64,000 nt of DNA from contig NZ_BFFO01000002.1 in assembly GCF_003116835.1 (NCBI RefSeq), positions 176,102 through 240,101 on the forward strand. The letters run 5' to 3'. The notes beneath the pieces were generated by a model that saw only the letters and a list, made by a program, of their open reading frames with translations, did no database searches and was not told the origin of the DNA. Origin of the DNA: Lactococcus termiticola (GTDB lineage: Bacteria; Bacillota; Bacilli; Lactobacillales; Streptococcaceae). Shown in pieces: positions 48,420-56,738 of the stretch (within the stretch, counting starts at the first letter, position 1; the number at the start of each line of letters is the position of its first letter). Both the position numbers and the translations under genes were made by a program.

Positions 48420-48801
48420 GACAGCACTCAGCCAGTCAGCCCGTGAGGCTTTAGAGCGGGCCTATGTACCCTACTCACATTTTCCGGTCGGTGCGGCCTT
48501 TTTGACCAAGTCTGGCCAGGTCATCCAGGGTTGCAATATTGAAAATGCCAGCTTCGGCCTGTCAAACTGTGCCGAGCGGACAGCGATTTTCAAGGCTATT
48601 TCAGAAGGCATCACAGACTTTGAAGCCCTGGCTGTCTACGGCGAGACCGATGAGCCCATTAGCCCATGCGGAGCCTGCCGTCAGGTCATTTCAGAGTTCT
48701 GCCCAGGAGACATGCCGGTTTATCTAGTGTCTAAAGACCTTTCTATTAAAGAGACCAGTGTTGCTGAGCTCTTGCCTTATTCTTTTAAGGAATTGAAGTA
48801 G
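48406..48801 (+). CDS. cdd: Cytidine deaminase
   Basis: 131 residues, the usual homotetrameric type. It converts cytidine and deoxycytidine to uridines. Zinc ligands are seen in [11 protein letters not shown] (Cys-Ala-Glu) and [13 protein letters not shown] start it at the ATG after AAGGGGAAA, inside the end of deoC. An ATG at 48343 in the same frame would add 21 residues overlapping deoC. Confidence 0.96.
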   Translation: MPATKTALSQSAREALERAYVPYSHFPVGAAFLTKSGQVIQGCNIENASFGLSNCAERTAIFKAISEGITDFEALAVYGETDEPISPCGACRQVISEFCPGDMPVYLVSKDLSIKETSVAELLPYSFKELK

Positions 48802-48885
48802 GGTTGTTAAGCCAGATTCCTTTCATTCCACTAGAATACTCAATGGTACAAAATAGAGCTATAAAAGCTCAGAAGTTGGAGTGAA

Positions 48886-49002
48886 AGAAATCTTGGAAAA
48901 TGCAGTGGAATCAGGCAAAACTGGAGACCGCAGGGCTCCAGTTTTAGCAATGAGACCGCAAAGCGGTCTGCTTGCGGCCCCGCTGCATTTTCCAAGATTT
49001 CT
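48886..49002 (-). repeat. Palindromic repeat family, copy 3 (inverted)
   Basis: Arms AGAAATCTTGGAAAATGCAG... pair over about 23 bases. On the minus strand the inner order is GGCCGCAAGC, stem AGACCGC/GCGGTCT, CATTGCTAA, stem AACTGGAG/CTCCAGTT around CCCTGCGGT, then TTTGCC. These are the constant motifs of copies 1 and 2 with new but still complementary stems. The remainder of the 403-base gap holds a terminator and the bmpA promoter. Confidence 0.8.
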
Positions 49003-49032
49003 GGAACGGAAACAGCCAGCCAAATAATAAGG

Positions 49033-49062
49033 AAATGCCCCGTCAAAAACGGGGCATTTTTC
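49033..49062. terminator. Strong terminator before bmpA
   Basis: AAATGCCCCGT/ACGGGGCATTT around CAAAA with a T-run on the plus strand. It closes the nucleoside operon after the repeat. Confidence 0.9.
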
Positions 49063-49122
49063 ATATAAAAGACTAAAAACCGAACAATCTAAATAAAAAT
49101 AGGCTTTCGTTTGCAGTCAGCT

Positions 49123-49150
49123 TGATAAAATTTTATGAAAGCGTTAAAAT
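49123..49150 (+). promoter_or_regulatory. bmpA promoter with a possible cre (CcpA) site
   Basis: TTGATA, 16 bases, TAAAAT. TGAAAGCGTTAAAA (49136-49149) overlaps the -10 and matches the catabolite-repression consensus TGNAANCGNTNNCA except one base. Binding by CcpA would block the promoter. This is a motif match only. Confidence 0.45.
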
Positions 49151-49204
49151 ATGATTAAGGCTAAAATAGTTTAGCATAATAAAACTTTGGAGGAACCCCA
49201 TCCC

Positions 49205-50254
49205 ATGAAAAAACGTGCTCTCGTCGTTGGTGCAATCGCCCTTGCATCCGTCTCAGTTCTCGCAGGCTGCCGTGGCCGTGATGCCTCTGCTGGTAAAGCA
49301 GATACAGACCTTAAAGCAGCGATTGTCACTGATACAGGTGGTATCAATGACCGCTCATTCAACCAATCCGCTTGGGAAGGTCTCCAAGCTTGGGGTAAAG
49401 AAAATAACCTCAAAAAAGGTCAAGGCTTTAATTTCTACCAATCAAACTCAGCTTCTGACTACACGACCAACTACAACTCTGCTGAACAAGCAGGCTACAA
49501 GCTGATGTTTGGTATCGGCTTCTCACTTCAAGATGCGACAGCACAAGCTGCTAAGAACAACCCAAATTCTGAGTACGTCATCGTTGACTCTGTCATCGAA
49601 GGTCAAAAGAACGTTGCTTCAACAACCTTCTCTGATGAGCAATCTGCCTACCTTGCAGGTGTCGCAGCAGCCAAGACAACGAAGACCAACAAGGTCGGCT
49701 TCATTGGTGGGATGCAGTCTGACGTCATCACTGCCTTCCAGACTGGTTTTGAAAAGGGTGTAGCTTCAGTTAACCCAGCTATCAAGGTTGACGTTCAATA
49801 CGCACAAAGCTTTACTGATGCTGGTAAAGGGAAGACCATCGCCCACGCTATGTATGGTGCTGGTGAAGACGTCGTTTACCAATGTGCTGGTGGTGTAGGT
49901 ACAGGTGCCTTCCAGGAAGCTAAAGCTCAAAATGAACAACGTACAGAAGCTGACAAGGTATGGCTCATCGGTGTCGACCAAGACCAAAACTACCTCGGAA
50001 GCTACACATCTAAAGACGGTAAAAAATCTAACTTCGTCCTTGTATCTACAATCAAAGAAGTTGGTAAAGTCGTCCAAGACATCGCAGGCAAAGCAGCCAA
50101 GAAAGAATTCCCTGGCGGCAAGGTCGTTAACTATGACCTCAAAAACGGTGGTGTAGACCTTGCCAAGGACAATGCTTCAGCAGATACTTGGAAGGCCGTT
50201 CAAGACGCTAAGGACAAGATCATCTCTGGAGATGTAAAAGTACCTTCTAAATAA
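49205..50254 (+). CDS. bmpA: Nucleoside-binding lipoprotein, BmpA/Med family
   Basis: 349 residues. It is the substrate-binding lipoprotein of a nucleoside ABC importer. The lipobox LAGC puts the lipidated Cys at residue 22. KAAIVTDTGGINDRSFNQSA, FGIGFSLQDA and GFIGGMQSD are hallmarks of the family. The ATG at 49205 follows GGAGGAACCCC. An upstream ATG at 49187 would spoil the signal peptide. The ATPase and permease genes are not adjacent. It fits the salvage operon upstream and the extracellular nucleotidase at 39 kb. Confidence 0.95.
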   Translation: MKKRALVVGAIALASVSVLAGCRGRDASAGKADTDLKAAIVTDTGGINDRSFNQSAWEGLQAWGKENNLKKGQGFNFYQSNSASDYTTNYNSAEQAGYKLMFGIGFSLQDATAQAAKNNPNSEYVIVDSVIEGQKNVASTTFSDEQSAYLAGVAAAKTTKTNKVGFIGGMQSDVITAFQTGFEKGVASVNPAIKVDVQYAQSFTDAGKGKTIAHAMYGAGEDVVYQCAGGVGTGAFQEAKAQNEQRTEADKVWLIGVDQDQNYLGSYTSKDGKKSNFVLVSTIKEVGKVVQDIAGKAAKKEFPGGKVVNYDLKNGGVDLAKDNASADTWKAVQDAKDKIISGDVKVPSK

Positions 50255-50265
50255 TGTTAATTTTA

Positions 50266-50291
50266 AGCAAGGCTTTTAGCCTTGTTTTTTA
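50266..50291 (+). terminator. Terminator of bmpA
   Basis: AAGCAAGGC/GCCTTGTTTT with loop TTTTA and T-run. Confidence 0.88.
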
Positions 50292-50292
50292 G

Positions 50293-50775
50293 TGCCTTGC
50301 AGGCGGCTTTCTCTCTTCGGGATGGGGATGTTTCTAGTAGTGGGTGCTCGCGGAACTAGCTTCGAGTGTTGCTAAGCCTTGCTTAGTCTCCCTACGGGAG
50401 CCGTCGCAAGGCAAAGCAACACTACTTGCGGATTTCCGCTCCGCGGATTACACGACAGCAGAGCTGTCGGTAATCCCACTACTAGAAAATCCCTTTGAGC
50501 TAGAGCTCCGCTCCCGGCTTCGCCGGACCGCTTTGCGGGTTTGGCGGAGCCAAACGGCCGAAGGCCTAGCAAAAGGGGATTTTCTAATAATGGAAAGATC
50601 GACAGCTTTGCTGTCGAATCTTTCGCACAGGGGAGATCCGCAAGTACTATTTCTTAGTGGCTCGACGGCTCCCGTAGGGAGACTAAGAGACACTTAGAAA
50701 TAGTCGAAGCTAGCTCCCCGAGCACTCCATTATTTTAAACATCCCCAACCCGAAGGGCAAGCCGCTTGCAAGGCA
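50293..50775. repeat. 480-base branched palindrome between bmpA and rplU
   Basis: The two ends (TGCCTTGCAGGCGGCTT... and ...AAGCCGCTTGCAAGGCA) pair over about 70 bases at roughly 85 percent. Inside are two parallel sub-hairpins that share the core TTAGTCTCCCTACGGGAGCC but have different closing stems. A further stem at about 50478-50592 (CTAGAAAATCCC/GGGATTTTCTA) encloses at least four GC-rich hairpins. Short open frames cross it but none looks like a protein. Nothing else fills the 703-base gap except the rplU promoter and leader. Confidence 0.85.
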
Positions 50776-50794
50776 TACCTCAAAAACAAAATAC

Positions 50795-50823
50795 TTGCAT
50801 TCTTGAAAAGAATAATATATAAT
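50795..50823 (+). promoter_or_regulatory. Promoter of rplU-prp-rpmA
   Basis: TTGCAT, 17 bases, TATAAT. Confidence 0.8.
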
Positions 50824-50829
50824 ATAGAA

Positions 50830-50957
50830 GTTGTCTTTGTGGTCTCCATGAAGTACAACCGCCGGGAAAAGCGTTCAAGCGAGGCAACTCCACGCTCAAC
50901 CGCGAGTCTTACTGCTTGCCTAGGCAAGTTATTAAAATCTAATAAGGAGGAATCACA
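50830..50957 (+). ncRNA. Putative ribosomal protein L21 leader
   Basis: About 128 bases of leader precede rplU. It contains a GCTTGCCTAGGCAAG hairpin (50914-50930) and upstream stem pieces, and it ends in AAGGAGGAATC. Firmicute rplU operons often carry an autoregulatory L21 leader, and position and length agree. I cannot verify the consensus fold. Confidence 0.5.
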
Positions 50958-51278
50958 ATGGCTAAATACGCTATCATCAAAACTGGTGGAAAACAGCTTA
51001 AGGTTGAAGAAGGTTCAGTGATCTACATCGAAAAACTAGATGTTGAAGCTGGTCAAGAAGTTTCATTTGACGAAGTTGTTCTCGTTGGCGGCTCACGCGG
51101 TAAAGCAAAAGTCGGCACACCATTCTTGTCAGACGTAACAGTTAAAGGTGAAGTTGAAAAACACGGTAAAGAAAAGAAAGTTGTTACTTTCCAATACAAA
51201 CCTAAAAAACACTCTCACCGTAAGCAAGGTCACCGTCAACCTTACACTAAGGTTGTTATCAAGAGCATCGAATTTTAA
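50958..51278 (+). CDS. rplU: 50S ribosomal protein L21
   Basis: 106 residues. It binds 23S rRNA in the large subunit. [20 protein letters not shown] at the start and [19 protein letters not shown] near the end are diagnostic. AAGGAGG precedes the ATG. It heads the three-gene rplU-prp-rpmA operon. Confidence 0.98.
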   Translation: MAKYAIIKTGGKQLKVEEGSVIYIEKLDVEAGQEVSFDEVVLVGGSRGKAKVGTPFLSDVTVKGEVEKHGKEKKVVTFQYKPKKHSHRKQGHRQPYTKVVIKSIEF

Positions 51279-51280
51279 TC

Positions 51281-51616
51281 ATGGCTGTTGAAGCGGTAAT
51301 CCGTAAAAACCGGGGGCGTTATGCCTCTTACGAAATCTCAGGTCATGCAGGCTCAAACGAGGGTAAAACTGAGTTTGATATTGCCTGTGCAGACGTGTCT
51401 GTCCTGAGTATCACCACAGCAAACAATATTTATAAAATTGCTGGGGTGAAGCCGATTACGAAAATGGAGGATGGCTACTTATACGTAGAAGTTCCCATTT
51501 CCATGCCGGCAAAACAAGCAGAAGTTGTCCAACTCCTCTTTGAAGCATTTAAGAATGCCTTAGAAGATGTGGTCGGAGAATTTCCGCAGTATGTTCATTT
51601 AACACTTGAAAACTAA
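51281..51616 (+). CDS. prp: Ribosomal-processing cysteine protease Prp
   Basis: 111 residues. Prp removes the N-terminal extension of L27 before ribosome assembly. The catalytic His is in ISGHAGSNEGK (about 22) and the Cys in FDIACADVSVLS (about 34). It starts two bases after rplU and precedes rpmA, the invariant Firmicute order. Confidence 0.94.
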   Translation: MAVEAVIRKNRGRYASYEISGHAGSNEGKTEFDIACADVSVLSITTANNIYKIAGVKPITKMEDGYLYVEVPISMPAKQAEVVQLLFEAFKNALEDVVGEFPQYVHLTLEN

Positions 51617-51634
51617 CACAGGAGGGCAATTCAT

Positions 51635-51919
51635 ATGTTGAAACTTAATTCACAACTCTTCGCCCACAAAAAAGGTGGGGGTTCTACTTCCAATGGTCGT
51701 GATTCACAAGCAAAACGTCTTGGTGCTAAGGCATCTGACGGTGAACTTGTAACTGGCGGTTCTATCCTTTTCCGTCAACGTGGTACTCATATCCATCCAG
51801 GTACTAACGTTGGCCGTGGAGGCGACGATACTCTCTTCGCTAAAATCGAAGGGACTGTAAAATTTGAAACTAAACGTGGTAAAAAACAGGTTTCTGTTTA
51901 CCCAGTAGTTGCTAAATAA
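51635..51919 (+). CDS. rpmA: 50S ribosomal protein L27
   Basis: 94 residues. The first ten ([10 protein letters not shown]) form the cleavable Firmicute extension. Prp would cut before HKKGGG to expose the tail that reaches the peptidyl-transferase centre. The extension has Gln-Leu-Phe where Gln-Phe-Phe is common. The rest is typical ([20 protein letters not shown]). ACAGGAGGGC precedes the ATG. Confidence 0.98.
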   Translation: MLKLNSQLFAHKKGGGSTSNGRDSQAKRLGAKASDGELVTGGSILFRQRGTHIHPGTNVGRGGDDTLFAKIEGTVKFETKRGKKQVSVYPVVAK

Positions 51920-51922
51920 AAA

Positions 51923-51946
51923 AACTCGGGATACCCCGAGTTTTTC
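51923..51946 (+). terminator. Terminator of rplU-prp-rpmA
   Basis: AACTCGGG-ATAC-CCCGAGTT and T-run, four bases past the stop. Confidence 0.92.
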
Positions 51947-52192
51947 TTTTCTCGCAGAATGCTGTTATCGCTAGACGCCTGGAAAAGCCTTGCCAGTTCA
52001 ATCTGGAAAATCAGAGCGCATAAGTGAAAACCTCTAAGTATAAGTCCCGCTTTAAGGCAAGTCCACTCGGACTAGCCCGAGTTTTTCTTATCTCGCAGAA
52101 TGCTGTTATTACTAGACGTCTGGACTAGCCTTGCCAGTTCAATCTGAAAAATCAGAGCGCATAAGTGAAAATCTCTAAGTATAATTCCCGCT
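51935..52192 (+). repeat. Tandem duplication (period 141) carrying two terminators
   Basis: Bases 51935-52051 and 52076-52192 match over 117 bases with about nine differences (CTCGCAGAATGCTGTTAT...). Each copy begins with the right half of an ACTCGG/CCGAGT terminator. A third fragment (GCAGAATGCTGTGAG) follows at about 52194. No frame or RNA gene is recognised. The rest of the 403-base gap is the phoH promoter region (TATAAT at about 52284). Confidence 0.85.
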
Positions 52193-52322
52193 GTGCAGAA
52201 TGCTGTGAGGTATAATCAGAAGCCTTGGACCGGCATTTTCCCCAGCCATCCAGGTCCAAACCCCATCCCAACCCGAAATATGCTATAATATTAGTAAAAT
52301 AAAGCCTTTAGGAGAGAAGTAT

Positions 52323-53273
52323 TTGGCAGTTCATTCTTTAGAATTTAAGCTTGCCCATCCCGATGATGCGGGTCAGGTCTTTGGAGCCCAAGACAAGCAT
52401 TTGTCCTTAATAGAAGCCCAGCTAGAGGTTGAGGTTAATTATCGAGGCGAGACCGTTCAAATCATGGCTGAGTCAGAAGAGAAGGCTGAGCTTGCAAGAC
52501 GGGTCATCCAGGCCCTGCTGGTCCTGGTTTCTCGGGCAATTCCGGTCCACAGTTCTGACGTGGTCATTGCCCTCAAAATGGCCCAGAGCGATACCTTAGA
52601 GAATTTTGTGACTCTCTATGAGATTGAATTGACCAAAGACAGCACAGGCAAGCCGATTCGCCTGAAAAATCTGGGTCAGAAGCAGTATGTCGATAGCGTG
52701 AAGAACCACGACATTACCTTTGGCATTGGGCCTGCAGGGACCGGGAAGACCTTCCTGGCTGTGGTCTTGGCTGTTCAGGCCTTGCGAAACGGCCAGGTTA
52801 AGCGGATTGTCCTGACTCGGCCAGCAGTAGAGGCGGGAGAAAACCTTGGCTTTCTGCCTGGCGACCTTCAGGAAAAGGTCGATCCCTACCTGCGTCCTGT
52901 CTACGATGCCCTCTTCCAGATTCTTGGCAAGTCGGCGACAGAGCGGATGATTGAGCGAGAAATCATTGAGATTGCCCCACTGGCTTATATGCGGGGCCGG
53001 ACCTTAGATGATGCTTTTGTCATTCTAGATGAGGCTCAAAACACGACGACCATGCAGATGAAGATGTTTTTGACCCGTCTGGGCTTCAATTCTAAGATGA
53101 TTGTCAATGGGGATATTTCCCAGATTGACCTGCCGGGACATACCAAATCAGGCCTGATTGATGCCAAAGACAAGCTCAAATATGTCCATCAGATTGACTT
53201 TGTTTACTTCACAGCCAAGGATGTCGTCCGACACCCTGTGGTTGCTGAGATTATCAAGGCCTACGAAGATTAA
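52323..53273 (+). CDS. phoH: PhoH family ATPase
   Basis: 316 residues. This is the PhoL/PhoH type usually found with ybeY, probably acting in RNA metabolism or ribosome maturation. An N-terminal KH-like part (first 100) precedes the P-loop GIGPAGTGKTFLAVVLAVQA (about 137) and VILDEAQNTTTMQMKMFLTR. The start is TTG, preceded by TTAGGAGAGAAG. No ATG near the beginning gives a full-length protein. Confidence 0.93.
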   Translation: MAVHSLEFKLAHPDDAGQVFGAQDKHLSLIEAQLEVEVNYRGETVQIMAESEEKAELARRVIQALLVLVSRAIPVHSSDVVIALKMAQSDTLENFVTLYEIELTKDSTGKPIRLKNLGQKQYVDSVKNHDITFGIGPAGTGKTFLAVVLAVQALRNGQVKRIVLTRPAVEAGENLGFLPGDLQEKVDPYLRPVYDALFQILGKSATERMIEREIIEIAPLAYMRGRTLDDAFVILDEAQNTTTMQMKMFLTRLGFNSKMIVNGDISQIDLPGHTKSGLIDAKDKLKYVHQIDFVYFTAKDVVRHPVVAEIIKAYED

Positions 53274-53303
53274 ATTTATCAAAATTATGAAAGGGCGGAC
53301 CAT

Positions 53304-53771
53304 ATGGCTGAAGGCTATGTCATGGACCTGCGTAAGAAAATCGGCCATATCCCCATGGTCATCGCATGTGCCAGTGTCATCACTTATGATGAAGAAAAGG
53401 GCATTCTCCTGCAACGCAGAAAGGACAATGGCAACTGGTGTTACCACGGAGGCTCTATTGAGCCTGGTGAGACGGCCCAGGAGGCGGCTGCCCGTGAGAT
53501 GCTGGAAGAAGTCGGCCTCAAAGCCGGCAAGATGGAGCTCTATGACGTCGTCTCCGGCGAAGAGCAACACTTCTTTTATCCTAATGGTGATGAGGTCTAT
53601 ATCATTGACAGCGTCTATCTCTGCAAGGATTTTGAGGGCGATCTCAAGCTTGAAGCTGCAGAAGTCACGGATGTCCAGTGGTTTGCCTTTGATGATTTGC
53701 CAGAAAATTTAATGCCCTCTACTAAAACGCCTATTCAAAAATTTGCAAAGGAAATGCTCGATGCACGTTGA
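53304..53771 (+). CDS. NUDIX hydrolase
   Basis: 155 residues. The NUDIX box is complete: [23 protein letters not shown] (about residues 52-74), with the metal-binding Glu residues. An N-terminal [18 protein letters not shown] is typical of small NUDIX proteins. The substrate cannot be inferred. It lies between phoH and ybeY and overlaps ybeY by 11 bases, an unusual insertion into that pair. Confidence 0.92.
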   Translation: MAEGYVMDLRKKIGHIPMVIACASVITYDEEKGILLQRRKDNGNWCYHGGSIEPGETAQEAAAREMLEEVGLKAGKMELYDVVSGEEQHFFYPNGDEVYIIDSVYLCKDFEGDLKLEAAEVTDVQWFAFDDLPENLMPSTKTPIQKFAKEMLDAR

Positions 53772-54249
53772 ACTCGTTGATGAAACAGGAAAAGTCACTG
53801 CTCCAATCATAGAGCAGACGAAAAAACTGCTGGCTTTTGCGGCAGACTATATTAAATTGCCAGAATCAAAAGAGATGGCGGTCAGCTTTATTGACAATAA
53901 ACGCAGTCATGAGTTGAACCTTGAATATCGGGACACTGACCGGCCGACCGATGTGATTTCGCTCGAGTATAAGCCAGATGAAGAAGAGTTTTTCTTTGAT
54001 GAAGAAATGGAGATTCCTGACGAGCTGATGGCTGAGATGGATCCCTTTATCGGCGAGCTTTATATCTCGATTGACAAGGCGTCTGAGCAGGCAGAAGATT
54101 ACGGTCACTCATTAGAGCGGGAATACGGCTGGCTCTGCGTGCACGGCTTCTTGCATATCAATGGCTACGACCACTACACAGAAGAAGAAGAAAAAGAGAT
54201 GTTTAGCCTTCAAGAGGAGATTCTGACTGCCTATGGCCTCACACGATAA
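53761..54249 (+). CDS. ybeY: Endoribonuclease YbeY
   Basis: 162 residues. YbeY is a metal-dependent RNase for 16S rRNA 3'-end maturation and rRNA quality control. The zinc motif [11 protein letters not shown] (His-x3-His-x5-His) is intact at about 125. [13 protein letters not shown] is the conserved upstream loop. I start it at the ATG after AAAGGAAATGC. An ATG at 53743 adds six residues without a site. Confidence 0.96.
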   Translation: MHVELVDETGKVTAPIIEQTKKLLAFAADYIKLPESKEMAVSFIDNKRSHELNLEYRDTDRPTDVISLEYKPDEEEFFFDEEMEIPDELMAEMDPFIGELYISIDKASEQAEDYGHSLEREYGWLCVHGFLHINGYDHYTEEEEKEMFSLQEEILTAYGLTR

Positions 54250-54703
54250 ACATGATGATGACGATGTTAAAATCTTTCAAAAAAAGGATTTTGACAAGGG
54301 AAAGACGCCAGAGAAAAAAGAGGGGGCCAGATGGAAGAATTCAAATGTCTGGTCAAGTTTAGAATTTGCCTTATCCGGTATAGTGACGGCCTTTCAACGG
54401 GAACGCAACATGCGAAAGCATGCCCTGACCAGTCTGATTGTCGTTGTTTTTGGCTTGATTTTTAAGATTTCAGAAATCGAATGGCTCTTTCTCTTATTGT
54501 CAGTCTTTCTGGTCATCACGGCTGAACTCTTTAATTCAGCCATTGAAAATGTCGTCGACTTAGCCTCTGACTACAATTTCCACATGAGGGCCAAGCGGGC
54601 CAAGGATATGGCGGCAGGGGCAGTGCTCTTTATTTCAGGCTTTGCCTTGATAGTTGGCTTGATTATCTTTTTGCCTAAAATCTGGAGCCTGATTTTTGGT
54701 TAG
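54233..54703 (+). CDS. dgkA: Undecaprenol kinase / diacylglycerol kinase DgkA
   Basis: 156 residues. It is a small membrane kinase that recycles undecaprenol for wall synthesis in Gram-positives. A charged cytosolic N-terminus of about 35 residues ([17 protein letters not shown]) is longer than usual. Then comes [11 protein letters not shown], three helices and the active site [13 protein letters not shown]. It overlaps ybeY by 17 bases and its stop overlaps the convergent comFC stop by two or three bases. Confidence 0.93.
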   Translation: MASHDKHDDDDVKIFQKKDFDKGKTPEKKEGARWKNSNVWSSLEFALSGIVTAFQRERNMRKHALTSLIVVVFGLIFKISEIEWLFLLLSVFLVITAELFNSAIENVVDLASDYNFHMRAKRAKDMAAGAVLFISGFALIVGLIIFLPKIWSLIFG

Positions 54704-55302
54704 CGGGCAATTGAGAATGTTTTGATGCAGGGGACTCCTGCTTTTTTTAGTGTCTGGACGGCGTGCTGGAGGGTCCGACCTGTGGTGTAGACGTCGTCGA
54801 CGAGGAGAAGCTTGTCAGGGAGTTTGATGTCAGATTTGAGGCGGAAGGGGTTTGGACTGGCGAGGCGGTCTGTTCTGCTGAGTGAGGACTGTTTGGGGGT
54901 CTCGGATTTTTCTAGGAGCTCTACGACTGCCTGTCCTTTGAGAAAAGCGGTGACCTGGTTGAAGCCTCGCTCCTGGTAGGAGTGAGGACTCAGGGGGATG
55001 GGGAAAAGCTGGTAGCCCTTAGGGAAGGACGGGAGCCGTCTTGCGACTACCTTAGCTAGCTGATAGTCTCCGAGAAATTTATAGCGTCGAAAGAAGTCTT
55101 TCATCTCATCATCATAATGATAGAGGGCCTGGTGGTCGACGAGAATTCCGGATTCTTCCCAGGCTTTACAGTCCTCACAAATCTCTTTCTGATAGGGCTT
55201 GTAACAGCGGGGGCAATGAGGATCAGCAATCGCTGTGAAATTATAGTCGTCCTGGAGGAAGTTTTCTGTCTTTCTCAGCAAGAAGAAGTCTTCAAATCTC
55301 AT
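54700..55302 (-). CDS. comFC: Competence protein ComFC
   Basis: 200 residues. ComFC is a cytosolic phosphoribosyltransferase-like protein needed for natural transformation. An N-terminal zinc-finger [16 protein letters not shown] and a PRPP-type loop [18 protein letters not shown] (about 165) are present. It overlaps comFA by 11 bases on the minus strand and has no separate promoter. Confidence 0.93.
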   Translation of the reverse strand: MRFEDFFLLRKTENFLQDDYNFTAIADPHCPRCYKPYQKEICEDCKAWEESGILVDHQALYHYDDEMKDFFRRYKFLGDYQLAKVVARRLPSFPKGYQLFPIPLSPHSYQERGFNQVTAFLKGQAVVELLEKSETPKQSSLSRTDRLASPNPFRLKSDIKLPDKLLLVDDVYTTGRTLQHAVQTLKKAGVPCIKTFSIAR

Positions 55303-56554
55303 CTTTAGCCCCGCCCTTCGGAAAGGCCCCGCGATTATGGCCTTTAATCTCAGCCGTCGCCCGAATCATGGCCAGCGTTTTCCCCTTATGAAAGAAGCAG
55401 AGCTCCCCCGTCGGGCGTTCCCTGCTCCTCCCAACACGGCCCGCAATCTGCACAAGGACAGGAGCTGTAAAATGAAAATGGTCCGCCCGATAGACAAAGA
55501 CATCGAGCTTTGGAAAGGTCACGCCCCGCTCTAAAATAGTCGTCGAAATCAGGACAGAAATCTTGCCAGAGCGAAAGTCCTCTACCAGCTCGTGCCGGTC
55601 GGGAGTCTCTGAGGAAACAAAGACCTCTCCTAGCTTTTGGGCCAAGTCCTCGCCAGTCTTAAAGTCAGGCACAAAAATCAGCAGGGGAAAGGACGAGCTC
55701 CTCTGTCGCTGATAGGCCTTGCCAAAACGACTGAGCCAGAAAAGCTGGGGCAGGACTAAAGGAAAACCGTGAAAACGTCTGGAGAGCTGGATTTTATAGA
55801 GGTCATCCTGCTTGACCTCCAGCTCCAGACTAGGATGAGAGGTAGCAGTCATATAGAGCAGATGGCTGTCAGCTTTTCTAGCGAGCTCAAGGACCTCTCC
55901 GAAAATTGGATTCTCCACAAATGGAAAGGCATCCACCTCATCAATAATGAGTAGGTCAAAAGCCTCACGAAACCTGAGCAACTGATGCGTGCTAGCGATG
56001 ACCAGAGGCGAGGCAAAATAGTCTTTTGACTCCGCATACAATATCGGAATCTCACAGCTAAAATCCCTAGAGAGCCGCTTGTGGAGCTCGATCAGGACAT
56101 CAACACGAGGACTGGCCAAAGCAACCGTTCTGCCCTGCTGAAGGACCTGGTCAATCGCAGGATAGATCATCTCAGTCTTTCCAGCCCCAGTCACGGCATG
56201 CAGCCAGGTCTTTCCTGGCATTAGCACCAGCGACTTTAACTGTCGAGAACAATCCTCCTGCTCAAGACTCAGCTCCCCCTGCCAGACGAGATAGGACTGC
56301 CGAGGATAGTCAGCCTGGGGGAAATTGCAGAGCCACTCATCAGAGCGGACCCGGCCGAGCTCAATACAGGTCCTGCAATAGTAAGCTCCGATGGGGAGCC
56401 TGGACCCAGCCTTGTCATGCAGACTCCCACAACGCTGACAACGGATTTTTCCATCTGGTACTTCTATCATCCCTGCTAGCTCTGAGTGGCCTATTTTCAG
56501 TTCTTCTGAGCTCAAGTTCTTCTTGAGTAAAAGCCTTCCTGATAAATATTTCAT
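55292..56554 (-). CDS. comFA: Competence helicase ComFA
   Basis: 420 residues. ComFA is a superfamily-2 ATPase that helps pull single-stranded DNA into the cell. It has four-cysteine zinc binding (CQRCGSL, YYCRTC), Walker A AVTGAGKTEMI (about 118), DEVD box LLIIDEVDAFPF, SAT-like TATSHPS and motif VI QIAGRVGRS. The start at KYLSGRLL matches the family N-terminus. A ComX-type box lies six bases upstream, so expression is probably competence-specific and the message leaderless. Confidence 0.95.
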   Translation of the reverse strand: MKYLSGRLLLKKNLSSEELKIGHSELAGMIEVPDGKIRCQRCGSLHDKAGSRLPIGAYYCRTCIELGRVRSDEWLCNFPQADYPRQSYLVWQGELSLEQEDCSRQLKSLVLMPGKTWLHAVTGAGKTEMIYPAIDQVLQQGRTVALASPRVDVLIELHKRLSRDFSCEIPILYAESKDYFASPLVIASTHQLLRFREAFDLLIIDEVDAFPFVENPIFGEVLELARKADSHLLYMTATSHPSLELEVKQDDLYKIQLSRRFHGFPLVLPQLFWLSRFGKAYQRQRSSSFPLLIFVPDFKTGEDLAQKLGEVFVSSETPDRHELVEDFRSGKISVLISTTILERGVTFPKLDVFVYRADHFHFTAPVLVQIAGRVGRSRERPTGELCFFHKGKTLAMIRATAEIKGHNRGAFPKGGAKDEI

Positions 56555-56560
56555 GTTTAA

Positions 56561-56568
56561 TATTCGTC
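56561..56568 (-). promoter_or_regulatory. ComX (SigX) box of comFA-comFC
   Basis: GACGAATA on the minus strand matches the streptococcal/lactococcal ComX box TACGAATA in seven of eight bases. It is separated from the comFA ATG by six bases. Confidence 0.6.
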
Positions 56569-56618
56569 TTTAATGGCAAAATGTCAAAGAATTTGCTATA
56601 ATAATAGTGTTGAATTTT

Positions 56619-56690
56619 TGGGATATAGCCAAGCGGTAAGGCAACGGTCTCTGACTCCGTCACGCGTAGGTTCGAATCCTGCTATCCCAG
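56619..56690 (+). tRNA. tRNA-Gln (CUG anticodon)
   Basis: The cloverleaf has acceptor TGGGATA/TATCCCA with discriminator G, D arm GCC-AAGCGGTAA-GGC, anticodon loop CTCTGAC giving CTG, and T arm GTAGG-TTCGAAT-CCTGC. Base 31 is T opposite T39, a mismatch at the loop end of the anticodon stem. The usual Gln(UUG) tRNA has A-T there. CCA is not encoded. TATAAT (56597-56602) provides a promoter. Confidence 0.93.
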
Positions 56691-56699
56691 TAGTTTGTC

Positions 56700-56723
56700 C
56701 AGTGCGGTTTATCGCACTTTTTT
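56700..56723 (+). terminator. Terminator of tRNA-Gln
   Basis: AGTGCG/CGCACT with loop GTTTAT and six T, ten bases past the tRNA. Confidence 0.85.
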
Positions 56724-56738
56724 ATTCCAAGGAAAAAT

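Noticed and set aside
50344..50697. A 117-codon frame and several overlapping frames on both strands
   Set aside because: They lie wholly inside the branched palindrome, have no ribosome site, and encode no recognisable protein.
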